A DNA stretch of 64,000 nucleotides, from NCBI GenBank assembly GCA_031418715.1, contig JANOJL010000064.1, positions 1-64,000 of the forward strand, in the 5' to 3' direction. Position 1 is the stretch's first letter. Every line of letters starts with the position of its first letter. Shown in pieces: positions 47,760 to 55,063 of the stretch. Under the pieces are notes generated by a model. It worked only from the letters and a program-made list of their open reading frames with translations, had not been told where the DNA came from and did no database searches. This stretch comes from JANMDU01 sp031418715. GTDB lineage: Bacteria > Pseudomonadota > Gammaproteobacteria > Burkholderiales > Burkholderiaceae_C. Made by a program: the position numbers and the translations under genes.

Positions 47760-48491
47760 TCAATCGCCGCGTTGTGCGGTCAAGCGCGTGAAGAGCTGAT
47801 GCTCGCATTCTGGGTCGGAGCATTTGTCGCATGTCCAGACCCATGGCGCAGGATCGGGTGACGAGCTATTTCTTGAGTCTTTTAGGGCTCCACCCGTTAT
47901 ATTAGCTGCGCTGCATGCTATGGAATTGATACTAGTCAACGCTCTCAAAGTAGCTTGCAAGCGTTGATCTCCCAAGCCGTAGATCACTTCAAAGGCTATT
48001 TTTCCACCTTGCAAACGTTCGCGCAGAAGCGCATCCACAGGGGCGCGCACATGAGCGCCGTCGCGTTGGATGCCATCTGCTTCCCAGGGCATGTCTAGGC
48101 CTGTGAGCAGGGTGAGGTTGAAGCTGGTTTGGTAGCTGAGAGCGCTTGGTGTGAGGCTCGCGTCTGCGAAGATGAATTCGCTGTAGACCGCTGTCATAAG
48201 CGGGGTGGTGTCGGCAATCACCCAGCAGCTTTGATCGGGTCGGGCTGCTGCTGTGAGGGCGCGGGAGGCTTGCTCGATCCGCAGGCGCTGGGTGAGTGCG
48301 ATCTCGGCTTGCTCATGCGGCTGGGGCGTGCGGCCTTTTTGTTCGCACCATTCACGCAGGTATTCGTCAACTGCCACGGCTTGATCGCCCGCCTCGCGCA
48401 GATGCGCGGCGAGCGCTTGCGCGAGTTGGCTCTTGCCCGTGCTTTCTGCGCCGAGCAGGGCGATCTTTTTTGGAGGCCGCGCGATTTTCAT
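47760..48491 (-). CDS. NadR-like nicotinamide riboside kinase/ATPase with repeat insert
   Basis: A 243-residue P-loop protein. Walker A is LLGAESTGKSQLAQALAAHL (GAESTGKS), with VDEYLREWCEQKGRTPQPHE as the NadR-type substrate loop and WVIADTTPLMTAVYSEFIF as Walker B. It probably phosphorylates nicotinamide riboside, and the pnuC gene directly upstream (1-base gap) supplies that substrate. About 20 residues (TSINSIACSAANITGGALKD) come from a dispersed repeat and separate the kinase from a C-terminal Cys-rich end (VWTCDKCSDPECEHQLF), a ribbon-like piece. This extension is retained in frame. The insert lies outside all recognisable catalytic motifs. Confidence 0.82.
   Translation of the reverse strand: MKIARPPKKIALLGAESTGKSQLAQALAAHLREAGDQAVAVDEYLREWCEQKGRTPQPHEQAEIALTQRLRIEQASRALTAAARPDQSCWVIADTTPLMTAVYSEFIFADASLTPSALSYQTSFNLTLLTGLDMPWEADGIQRDGAHVRAPVDALLRERLQGGKIAFEVIYGLGDQRLQATLRALTSINSIACSAANITGGALKDSRNSSSPDPAPWVWTCDKCSDPECEHQLFTRLTAQRGD
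47873..47940 (-). repeat. Dispersed hairpin repeat, copy 17, inside the nadR-like gene
   Basis: TTCTTGAGTCTTTTAGGGCT, CCACCCGTTATATTAGCTGC, GCTGCAT and hairpin GCTATGGAATTGATACTAG (partly decayed). Sense to the gene, I-T-G-G frame equivalent to that of yheS. Confidence 0.85.
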
Positions 48492-48492
48492 T

Positions 48493-49107
48493 TCAGGCTT
48501 GCGCTTTGATGGCGCGCGCCCAAGCTTGCCAACCGAACGCTGCCATCACGGCAAAGATGGCATAAAGTCCGACGGTGAGCCAGAGGCCTTTGTAGGCGAA
48601 GAGGGCGATGCTCACTAAGTTGACGATGATCCATGCAGGCCAGTTTTCGATGTATTTTTTGGCCAGTAGATAGGTGGCGATCAAGCTGAGTGCGGTGGGC
48701 AACGCGTCCCACCAAGGCACATCGGTGTTGGTGAATTTTATGAGAAATAGGCCGATTGCCGTTACTAATCCTACGCTAATCGCTATTAAATTGATAGTAA
48801 TCTTTTGATTCAAGCGCTGAATATGCAGGGCAGAGCCATCATCTGAGATGCCGCGCAGCCATTGCCACCAGCCCCAGAGCGCGGTGATGGCGAAGAAGAT
48901 TTGTAGCGCGGCTTCTCCATAGAGTTTGGCATCAGCAAACACGAGCACATAAAGCAGCGAACTGATGCAAGCCAGCGGCCAACCCCAATGAACTTGGCGG
49001 ATATTGCAAACGACCATCGCCACGCCAAGCAACGCGCCCAAAGCTTCCGCCCAACTGGCAGGCAGGCCAAAGAGATGCAAGGCGGGGGAGTTGAGCAGAT
49101 CAATCAT
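48493..49107 (-). CDS. pnuC: Nicotinamide riboside transporter PnuC with repeat-encoded loop
   Basis: Membrane facilitator of 204 residues for nicotinamide riboside. PnuC marks are the N-terminal WAEALGALLGVAMVVCNIRQ, SLLYVLVFADAKLYGEAALQ, FFAITALWGWWQWLRG with the conserved WxxW core, TYLLAKKYIENWPAWIIVNL and SIALFAYKGLWLTVGLYAIF. Between the central WLRG and the later DVPWWDALPTA there is a stretch (ITINLIAISVGLVTAIGLFL) encoded by a dispersed repeat in sense; it is hydrophobic enough to serve as part of a membrane helix. Immediately upstream of the NadR-like kinase, giving a salvage unit for NAD. Confidence 0.9.
   Translation of the reverse strand: MIDLLNSPALHLFGLPASWAEALGALLGVAMVVCNIRQVHWGWPLACISSLLYVLVFADAKLYGEAALQIFFAITALWGWWQWLRGISDDGSALHIQRLNQKITINLIAISVGLVTAIGLFLIKFTNTDVPWWDALPTALSLIATYLLAKKYIENWPAWIIVNLVSIALFAYKGLWLTVGLYAIFAVMAAFGWQAWARAIKAQA
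48732..48800 (-). repeat. Dispersed hairpin repeat, copy 18, inside pnuC
   Basis: AATTTTATGAGAAATAGGCC, GATTGCCGTTACTAATCCTA, CGCTAATC and hairpin GCTATTAAATTGATAGT. Sense to pnuC and in the same frame as yheS, GNAT and nadR-like copies; here the frame reads hydrophobic. Confidence 0.9.
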
Positions 49108-49256
49108 GTGAAAAATGTCATCGCGTGGCGAAAAGCATTGATTGTGCCTTTGCTTGGGGATGAGTTTGAACTCGTGATGTGAAAGAGTGGTGGCTGCGAT
49201 GTGCGGGAGACAGAAATTCGAGGAATAATGTCGTACCCACCAACTAGGAGCACACC

Positions 49257-49406
49257 ATGGCCAAAGGTCAACAAAAATCGAACAAAGAAGCTAAAAAATC
49301 GAAGAAGGACACGTCGCCTCCCAAGGTGCTGACGGGCGAGCCGATGCGTGCCGCGATCACGACCGCTGTGATGCCGCGTGGCAAGGAAAAGAACAAGCTA
49401 AAGTAA
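49257..49406 (+). CDS. Small lysine-rich protein (49 residues)
   Basis: A short gene with a textbook ribosome site: AGGAG 7 bases before the ATG. It starts MAKGQQKSNKEAKKSKKD, continues with PPKVLTGEPMRAAITTAVMP and ends RGKEKNKLK, strongly basic at both ends with a more neutral middle. I do not recognise a family with certainty, though short Lys-rich proteins of this kind occur in betaproteobacteria. The charge suggests binding to nucleic acid or the ribosome, which is inference. It stands alone between pnuC and the glutamine-synthetase-like gene, which points the other way. Confidence 0.7.
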   Translation: MAKGQQKSNKEAKKSKKDTSPPKVLTGEPMRAAITTAVMPRGKEKNKLK

Positions 49407-49456
49407 ATCGCCGGTGTATTTGCATTTGCATTTGCTGCCCCGCGGAAGAATTCTCG

Positions 49457-50887
49457 CTAGAAGCGAGCGAAATACTCGCGGCGAATCCAGTCGAGTTTGT
49501 CTTCTGCGCTTTCAAAGCGGGAGATTTCTTGGCTTTTGATTTGGGCGAACCAAGCGAGTACTTGATCGCCGAAACCTGCGTTGAAAGCGGTATCGTTTTG
49601 CAAGCTTTTGATGGCTTCTCTCAAGCTGGCAGGCAGCGGCGCTGCGCTGCGCTCATCAGCAGGCTCGGGTATCAAGTTGCGTGAGATACCATCTAAGCCC
49701 GCATGAATTTGAGAGGCGATGTAGAGATACGGATTGGCCATGGGTGATCCGATGCGGTTTTCAATCCGTGTGGCCGAGCCAGCTGAGATGACGCGCAGCA
49801 TCGCACTGCGGCTGTCATGACCCCAATTGGCCAGCGTGGGTGCTAAGGCATTCGGGCGAAAGCGCTCATACGCATCGATGCCGGGATTGGCAAACGCGCA
49901 GATGGCATTTGCATGCGCGAGCAAGCCTGCGAGCCAGGGGCTGCCTACAGAGGAGAGCAGGTCGGAGGCTTCGACGGATTCAGAGCCAACAGTAGGTTGG
50001 GGCAAACTTTTCAAAGCAAATGCATTGCTGCCTGTTTTTAAATCCACCAACGATTGATGCAAATGCCAGCCGCTGCTCATGATGTTGGGGAATGGCGGGC
50101 GACACATGAAGCTGGCGTGATAGCCCGCGCGGCGTAGCGCTTGTGTGACGGCACTTCTGAACAGCACCATGGCATCAGCAGCCGCTAACGCATCTTGCGC
50201 TTCAAACACCGCTTCCACTTGGCTCGGGCCAAACTCGGCTTCGAGTGAGGTGAGTGGTAAGCCCAGAGCAGCGCATGTGCTGCGCACGATCTGCAACGGC
50301 TCATCGGCCAGATCAAGCCAACGCTCCGAGAGCAACCGGTAGCCGGGGTGGATCATCGATACGGCTGGCGGCAGGCCTGGCCAAGCGGCGAGTTCTGGGT
50401 CAAATTGCGGACGCGTGTTTTCGATTTTGTAGATGTGAAATTCAATTTCTAAGCCGCAGCGTAGCCCGTAGCCGTGGGCATTGAGCCTAGCCAAAGCGCT
50501 TTGCAGCAAGGCGCGCGTGTCCACTGCAATTGGGTGACCATCATTGCCCATCAATTGACCTTGCAGCCAAGCGATGCGCTGTGCCCAAGGCAGTTGCTGG
50601 TAGCTTTCCAAAATGGGTTTCAAGGTGAAATTGCTGGCTTGTGCGAATTCTTTCAGCGCAGGCAATGATTCAAGAGATCCTTGCTCGAAGACTTTGAAGG
50701 CGGTGCGATCACTTGTGTCTTTGAGCGCTTGCGTGCCGACCATGCCGATGCCGTCTCGCAACGCGACCCCAAGCGCACGCGGCAGAATACTTTTCGCACG
50801 CAGCTCACCATGCAGATCGCACCAAGCGATGCGCACTTGCTCGATGCTCGACTCGCTAACCAAGCGGAGAATTTGCTCCGCGTTCAT
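49457..50887 (-). CDS. Glutamine synthetase-family ligase
   Basis: A 476-residue member of the GS superfamily, which joins glutamate to ammonia or an amine using ATP. Marks: EQVRIAWCDLHGELRAKSIL N-terminal beta-grasp, CGLEIEFHIYKI with the first metal glutamate, LEAEFGPSQVEAVFEAQDAL, SSGWHLHQSL with the conserved His, NRIGSPMANPYLYIASQIHA near the end. It is not the housekeeping GlnA; the neighbour is a Rieske oxygenase, which suggests a gamma-glutamyl-amine ligase of a catabolic route, as in aniline or polyamine breakdown. The ATG at 50887 overlaps the upstream Rieske stop by 4 bases (ATGA); a longer frame 33 codons upstream lies inside the oxygenase and is rejected. Confidence 0.85.
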   Translation of the reverse strand: MNAEQILRLVSESSIEQVRIAWCDLHGELRAKSILPRALGVALRDGIGMVGTQALKDTSDRTAFKVFEQGSLESLPALKEFAQASNFTLKPILESYQQLPWAQRIAWLQGQLMGNDGHPIAVDTRALLQSALARLNAHGYGLRCGLEIEFHIYKIENTRPQFDPELAAWPGLPPAVSMIHPGYRLLSERWLDLADEPLQIVRSTCAALGLPLTSLEAEFGPSQVEAVFEAQDALAAADAMVLFRSAVTQALRRAGYHASFMCRPPFPNIMSSGWHLHQSLVDLKTGSNAFALKSLPQPTVGSESVEASDLLSSVGSPWLAGLLAHANAICAFANPGIDAYERFRPNALAPTLANWGHDSRSAMLRVISAGSATRIENRIGSPMANPYLYIASQIHAGLDGISRNLIPEPADERSAAPLPASLREAIKSLQNDTAFNAGFGDQVLAWFAQIKSQEISRFESAEDKLDWIRREYFARF

Positions 50888-52383
50888 GTCGTGGCGATCC
50901 AAGATGCTTTGCTGCGTTTGAGCTTGACTGCTTCTGCACGCCAAGTTTGCCAATCGGGTAATGGCGCAAAGCCATCCACTGTGCACGGTGGTTCACTCAT
51001 GTTTTGCGAAGGCAGCGGCTCAGGCGCTTTGCCCGCTTCGACGGCATCTATCGCGCGTTGCAGCCAGCGCCGATACAGCACGATCACCTTATCGCTCGTG
51101 GCCAGATGCTCGCGTGTTCGATCTTGAAGGCCGCCCAAGCGCTGTCCCGTGCTCTCGACAGCCCATTGATCGTGCACATTGATGTCGTCTTCGCCCATGC
51201 CAAGAAAGGTACGAGTCATCTGCTCTTCGGGCGAGAAGCCCCAGTGATCGTGTGCTCCTGCCCTAGGTGTGTACGTGGGAAGCTGCGTGTAGGGCAGGCG
51301 CTGTGCGCGCATCGCGGTTTGATCAACGGGCGCATCAAAGCTGGTGAAGATACTGAACCAATACGTGCGGCCATCGTCCACCGGTAGATGCCATTGCGTG
51401 ATGGTGAGCGTCTCGGAAAGCGGGATGATGAAAATGTGCGGTAAGATGGCTTGCGTCATGCGAACGTGAACCGTCTGTTCGCTGAGCGCCCGCAGCGCCG
51501 TGATGCGGATGCCTTGCCAAGTGTCGCTGCGCACAGGCTCAGCTGAGAGTTTGGGGCGATGTAGCTCACGCATCACCCGCGTCATCGGCCATCTCTCGCC
51601 AGCCACCTCGCCCGCCGCAGCGCTGCGAAATTGCTTGCCGCCTGCGTTGCTACCCGTCTCGTGCAAATCAGCATCTTGCAAAAAGCGATGCAGAAAGGAT
51701 GGATGCGCAGGGTCCATTCCTACTTCAAAGCATTGCAACCAATTCGCATGCCACAGACCTTTGAAGGCAAAGCTGTGCGAGTCCGGTGCAGCGAAGCAAT
51801 CTAGCTCGGGCATGGGCTCGGGCGCGGTATCTCCGAGCCAAGCCCACACTACGCCCGCTTTCTCTTGGCAACGGTAGCTGCGCTGCTTGATCTGCGTGCA
51901 AAGCGTGGAGTTTTCTGGCTCAGCGGGCGTGTCCACACACTGGCCGGGCGCATCGCCATTGGTTTGAAACGCCCAGCCGTGGAAGGGGCAGCGAATCGCA
52001 GTGTGAGATGACGCAGAGGTTAAATTTTTAAGCGAAATTGGCACTTCCCCGTTATAGATACTGCGCGAAGTGCTATTATTTTTATAGTACGAAGCCTCGT
52101 GGAAAGATTCGTATCGCGCAAAAGCCAGATTCGCCCCACGATGCGGGCAATCCCGATCCAGCAGCGCCCAAGAGCCATCATGGTTCTTCACCAGTACAAA
52201 ATCCTGCCCCAACGCCCGCACCGCTTTCACCAAGCGCGGTTGCTCAGCAGTACCCATATCGGGAGCCAGCGTCGGATCAAACTCCTCCGCCAAAGCGATA
52301 GGCTGCCAAAAGCGCCGCTGCAAAAGTCCGCCCGGTGTGCCGGGGCTCACTTGGGTGAGGCGAATATTCTGTTCGTGATTCAT
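50884..52383 (-). CDS. Rieske non-haem iron oxygenase with repeat inside the cluster motif
   Basis: An oxygenase alpha-subunit-like protein of 499 residues, probably a ring-hydroxylating or demethylating enzyme that needs separate reductase genes. The Rieske ligands are CPHRGANLAF (Cys79, His81) and RCPFHGWAFQ (Cys132, His135). The two halves are 50 residues apart instead of the usual 15-20: about 23 codons derive from a dispersed repeat (52022-52090) and flanking residues. The mononuclear iron site is visible in FEVGMDPAHPSFLHRF. Whether the cluster still assembles is the key question. It is first of a pair with the GS-like ligase (4-base overlap), divergent from maiA. Confidence 0.88.
   Translation of the reverse strand: MNHEQNIRLTQVSPGTPGGLLQRRFWQPIALAEEFDPTLAPDMGTAEQPRLVKAVRALGQDFVLVKNHDGSWALLDRDCPHRGANLAFARYESFHEASYYKNNSTSRSIYNGEVPISLKNLTSASSHTAIRCPFHGWAFQTNGDAPGQCVDTPAEPENSTLCTQIKQRSYRCQEKAGVVWAWLGDTAPEPMPELDCFAAPDSHSFAFKGLWHANWLQCFEVGMDPAHPSFLHRFLQDADLHETGSNAGGKQFRSAAAGEVAGERWPMTRVMRELHRPKLSAEPVRSDTWQGIRITALRALSEQTVHVRMTQAILPHIFIIPLSETLTITQWHLPVDDGRTYWFSIFTSFDAPVDQTAMRAQRLPYTQLPTYTPRAGAHDHWGFSPEEQMTRTFLGMGEDDINVHDQWAVESTGQRLGGLQDRTREHLATSDKVIVLYRRWLQRAIDAVEAGKAPEPLPSQNMSEPPCTVDGFAPLPDWQTWRAEAVKLKRSKASWIATT
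52022..52090 (-). repeat. Dispersed hairpin repeat, copy 19, inside the Rieske gene
   Basis: AAATTTTTAAGCGAAATTGG, CACTTCCCCGTTATAGATAC, TGCGCGAAGT and hairpin GCTATTATTTTTATAGT. Sense to the gene and translated in the frame giving YYKNNSTSRSIYNGEVPI, a different frame from the yheS type. Confidence 0.93.
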
Positions 52384-52431
52384 GGGATGGATGTTAGCTA
52401 GTCTTCTGGCAAATGTCAGTTGGCGTTATCC

Positions 52432-52455
52432 TTAGAACTTGGTCACAAGTTCTAA
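52432..52455. promoter_or_regulatory. Palindromic operator between maiA and the Rieske gene
   Basis: Perfect arms TTAGAACTTG and CAAGTTCTAA, 10 bp each, with centre GTCA. It ends 12 bases before the maiA start codon, where a repressor would block transcription or ribosome loading. It resembles MarR-type operators in size and symmetry. No MarR gene is adjacent, so the binding protein is unknown. Confidence 0.55.
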
Positions 52456-52467
52456 TCCTTCCTCGTC

Positions 52468-53109
52468 ATGAAACTCTACAACTACTTCCGGTCGTCGGCC
52501 TCCTTCCGCGTGCGCATCGCGCTCCAACTCAAGGGCTTGCCATGTGAGTACATCAGCGTGCATCTGGCCAAAGGCGATCACAAACGACCAGAATTTGCCG
52601 CCATCGCTGCTGCTGGCTTCGTGCCATTGCTGGAGCTGGATGACGGCACGCGGCTGGATCAGTCGCTCGCCATGATGGAGTATCTGGACGAGCTGCACCC
52701 TACGCCTGCGCTCCTGCCCGCTGATGCGCTCGGCCGCGCCCGCGTGCGCGCGCTCGCGCATAGCATCGCCTGCGAAATTCATCCGCTCAACAACCTGCGC
52801 GTGCTCAAATATTTGGTGAAAGACATGGGCCAAAGCGATGAAGCGAAAAACACTTGGTATGTGCATTGGTGTCGCGTCGGCTTGGAAGCCTACGAACGCC
52901 AGCTCGCGTTGCTGCCCGAAAGCACCTACTGCTACGGCTCCGCCCCCACGCTCGCCGACTGTTGCCTCGTCCCCCAAATCTTCAACGCTCAGCGCTTCAA
53001 CACCCCGCTAGACGGCCTACCGCGCACCATGGCAGCGTTCGATAACTGCATGAAACTGGAAGCCTTCCAAAAGGCCTCGCCGAAGAATTGCCCGGATTTT
53101 GAGGATTGA
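52468..53109 (+). CDS. maiA: Maleylacetoacetate isomerase (zeta-class GST)
   Basis: Glutathione transferase of 213 residues that converts maleylacetoacetate (or maleylpyruvate) to the fumaryl form in tyrosine, homogentisate or gentisate breakdown. The zeta-class active-site motif SSASFRVRIAL is at 9-19, followed by VPLLELDDGTRLDQSLAMME and EYLDELHPTPALLP; the C-terminal domain has SIACEIHPLNNLRVLKYL and GSAPTLADCCLVPQIFNAQR. The rest of the pathway is not in the window. Divergent from the Rieske-GS pair, with an operator-like palindrome just upstream of its start. Confidence 0.93.
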   Translation: MKLYNYFRSSASFRVRIALQLKGLPCEYISVHLAKGDHKRPEFAAIAAAGFVPLLELDDGTRLDQSLAMMEYLDELHPTPALLPADALGRARVRALAHSIACEIHPLNNLRVLKYLVKDMGQSDEAKNTWYVHWCRVGLEAYERQLALLPESTYCYGSAPTLADCCLVPQIFNAQRFNTPLDGLPRTMAAFDNCMKLEAFQKASPKNCPDFED

Positions 53110-53216
53110 AGAGCTGGGTAGCATCGCATTGGTTTGCCCCCTGCGAACAGTGGCACTGCTGCTGCAAGAGGTATACGATATCTTAGGCATTTCGCCTTCG
53201 CTTGAAAGGCATTCCC

Positions 53217-53546
53217 ATGCAAACCGCCACTTGGTATTCGGGCTTCGCCAAAACTGCTTCACATTTTTGCGGTAGGCCGCGCACCTTTGCGTTGGCTGTG
53301 GCGATCATCACTTTCTTGATGTTTTTCTTAATTCAAAACACACAAAACCGCGATACCGAAGCGATTCAAATCAAGCTCGACGAGCTGATTCGTGCAACGA
53401 AAGGCGCACATAACGCGCTGCTGGATTTGGAAGAACTGGAAGAGGAAACCCTGCACGCTTTTCGCCGCAAATACCAGGCGCTTGCAAGCAATGCCAGAGC
53501 GAATCTGGAGCGCGGCTCGGCGGATACGGGGACGCCTGAGGCTTGA
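53217..53546 (+). CDS. Low-affinity iron permease-like small membrane protein, internally shortened
   Basis: A 109-residue protein with one hydrophobic stretch (TFALAVAIITFLMFFLIQ) and the family motif FLIQNTQNRDTEAIQIKLDE, LIRATKGAHNALLDLEELEE. Family members I know of have two membrane helices before this motif; here the first helix runs directly into the second, missing about 20-25 residues. It therefore looks like an in-frame deletion and may not insert in the usual topology. The ATG at 53217 has AAGG about 8 bases upstream. It lies downstream of maiA with a 107-base gap and ends 21 bases before the convergent flavoprotein gene. Confidence 0.7.
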   Translation: MQTATWYSGFAKTASHFCGRPRTFALAVAIITFLMFFLIQNTQNRDTEAIQIKLDELIRATKGAHNALLDLEELEEETLHAFRRKYQALASNARANLERGSADTGTPEA

Positions 53547-53567
53547 GACCTCGGCGCAATCCAGTCG

Positions 53568-54995
53568 TTAGCCTTTCGAGGCCATCAGCTTCTTCACATT
53601 CCCCATCGCCGCCATGCCATGCGTGCGCAGCTCGCCGAGGATGGCGATTTTCTCGTGATCGTCCTCTTGAATACTGGCAGTCATTTTGCTGAAGCCGTCT
53701 AGGCGGCTGTTTGTCATCCAGTTGCGTAGTTTTTTGTCTTGACCCCAGCGCACTTGGTTGGCCATATTGCCCATGGTGGATGCGATGTAGCCAGCAATGT
53801 TGCGCGGGAAGGGCACGACGGTGCAGAGTTGGTTTTTGATTGCATCATCTTCGTAATGCGCTTCCACATAGGCGCAGACTGCGGCGCTAAACGAGATGAG
53901 CGGCGTGCGCACTAGCTTGGGCACGACGAGACCGGCCTGGAAGATGGGTGCCATTTCGGCTTGCGAGTGGCCATTGTCCACTCCAGAGGCGGTGCAATTG
54001 ATATAGAGCGTGTCTGCTGGCATGGTCACGCGGCCTTCGGCGAGCAACAATGCATCTGCTTCAATCGCTTGCACGCGGCCTTTGCGAATCACTTGCTTGA
54101 TTTGCCGCAGCAGCGCCACTTCGCCTTCCGACATGGTGGCGTAGTGAAACATGCTAGGCGTTTGGCTGCGGTCAATGCGCAGCATTTGGCCAGAGGCTTC
54201 TAGGCGTTCAAACAGATCATCCACACTCGTAGCCTGAGCCAGCGCTTTCATTTGGCTTGCCACGCCGCCTATCGAATGCTCAAAAAACTCAACGCCGGGC
54301 TGCGTGGTGATGCGGTTGACCAGCCAAGAATCGCGCGGCATCACCCAATGAATGCTCTCTGGCGCTGCGCCGCAGGTGAGCAGCCAGACGGCGGCGTCCA
54401 TCGCGGTTTTGCCAGCGCCGAGAATGCAAAAGTTTTTCGGGCGATCTTCGCTCTGCCAAAGCTGCGTGAGCTGGGTGGGCGTGACGAGGCGCACGCTCGT
54501 CGAGACTTTGAATTGCGGCGCTGTGGTGGCGGGCACTTGCGGCGTGAAGAAGGTGGCATCCACCAGCTTTTTGCGGACTGTGATTTGCGTCTCTTGCCCA
54601 GAGAGGATGGACTGCACGTGCGCCACACCATTCTCAATGCCTGAATAGTTACTCATCGGCAGATAGCGCACGCGCCCGGTCGGCAGCAGGCTTTGGTGCA
54701 TCACTTTGTGAAAATAACCGGTGACTTCCGAGCCACTGGCCAATTCATACAAGCCTGAATTGTGCCCCACCGTGTCTTTACGCCGCGTGCCAAGCTCCAG
54801 CGAATTCACGCCATAAAACGCGCTGGGCTGATGCAGCGCCACAAATGGATAAGCGTCATTCCAATGCCCGCCGGGCTGCGCATGCTTATCCACTATCGTG
54901 ATGTGTGCATCGCTCTCAGATAAGAGCGTGTCGGCAAACGACAAGCCAGTGGCACCTGCGCCGATGATGAGATAGTCTGTTTCAAAGCTAGGCAT
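53568..54995 (-). CDS. FAD/NAD(P)-binding monooxygenase-like flavoprotein
   Basis: A 475-residue protein with an N-terminal FAD-binding Rossmann motif (YLIIGAGATGLSFADTLL), IVDKHAQPGGHWNDAYPFVA resembling flavin monooxygenases, and a second nucleotide motif (FCILGAGKTAMDAAVWLLTC) for NAD(P)H. The role is not known; relatives include flavin-containing monooxygenases and dehydrogenases. No signal peptide or membrane segment is apparent. It stands alone: convergent with the small membrane protein on one side and divergent from pgeF on the other. Confidence 0.8.
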   Translation of the reverse strand: MPSFETDYLIIGAGATGLSFADTLLSESDAHITIVDKHAQPGGHWNDAYPFVALHQPSAFYGVNSLELGTRRKDTVGHNSGLYELASGSEVTGYFHKVMHQSLLPTGRVRYLPMSNYSGIENGVAHVQSILSGQETQITVRKKLVDATFFTPQVPATTAPQFKVSTSVRLVTPTQLTQLWQSEDRPKNFCILGAGKTAMDAAVWLLTCGAAPESIHWVMPRDSWLVNRITTQPGVEFFEHSIGGVASQMKALAQATSVDDLFERLEASGQMLRIDRSQTPSMFHYATMSEGEVALLRQIKQVIRKGRVQAIEADALLLAEGRVTMPADTLYINCTASGVDNGHSQAEMAPIFQAGLVVPKLVRTPLISFSAAVCAYVEAHYEDDAIKNQLCTVVPFPRNIAGYIASTMGNMANQVRWGQDKKLRNWMTNSRLDGFSKMTASIQEDDHEKIAILGELRTHGMAAMGNVKKLMASKG

Positions 54996-55063
54996 GGTTT
55001 TCTTTCAGAGCAATGAATTCATCGTAGCAGACGGTGCATGCATGCCTACAATGCACTGTAGCC

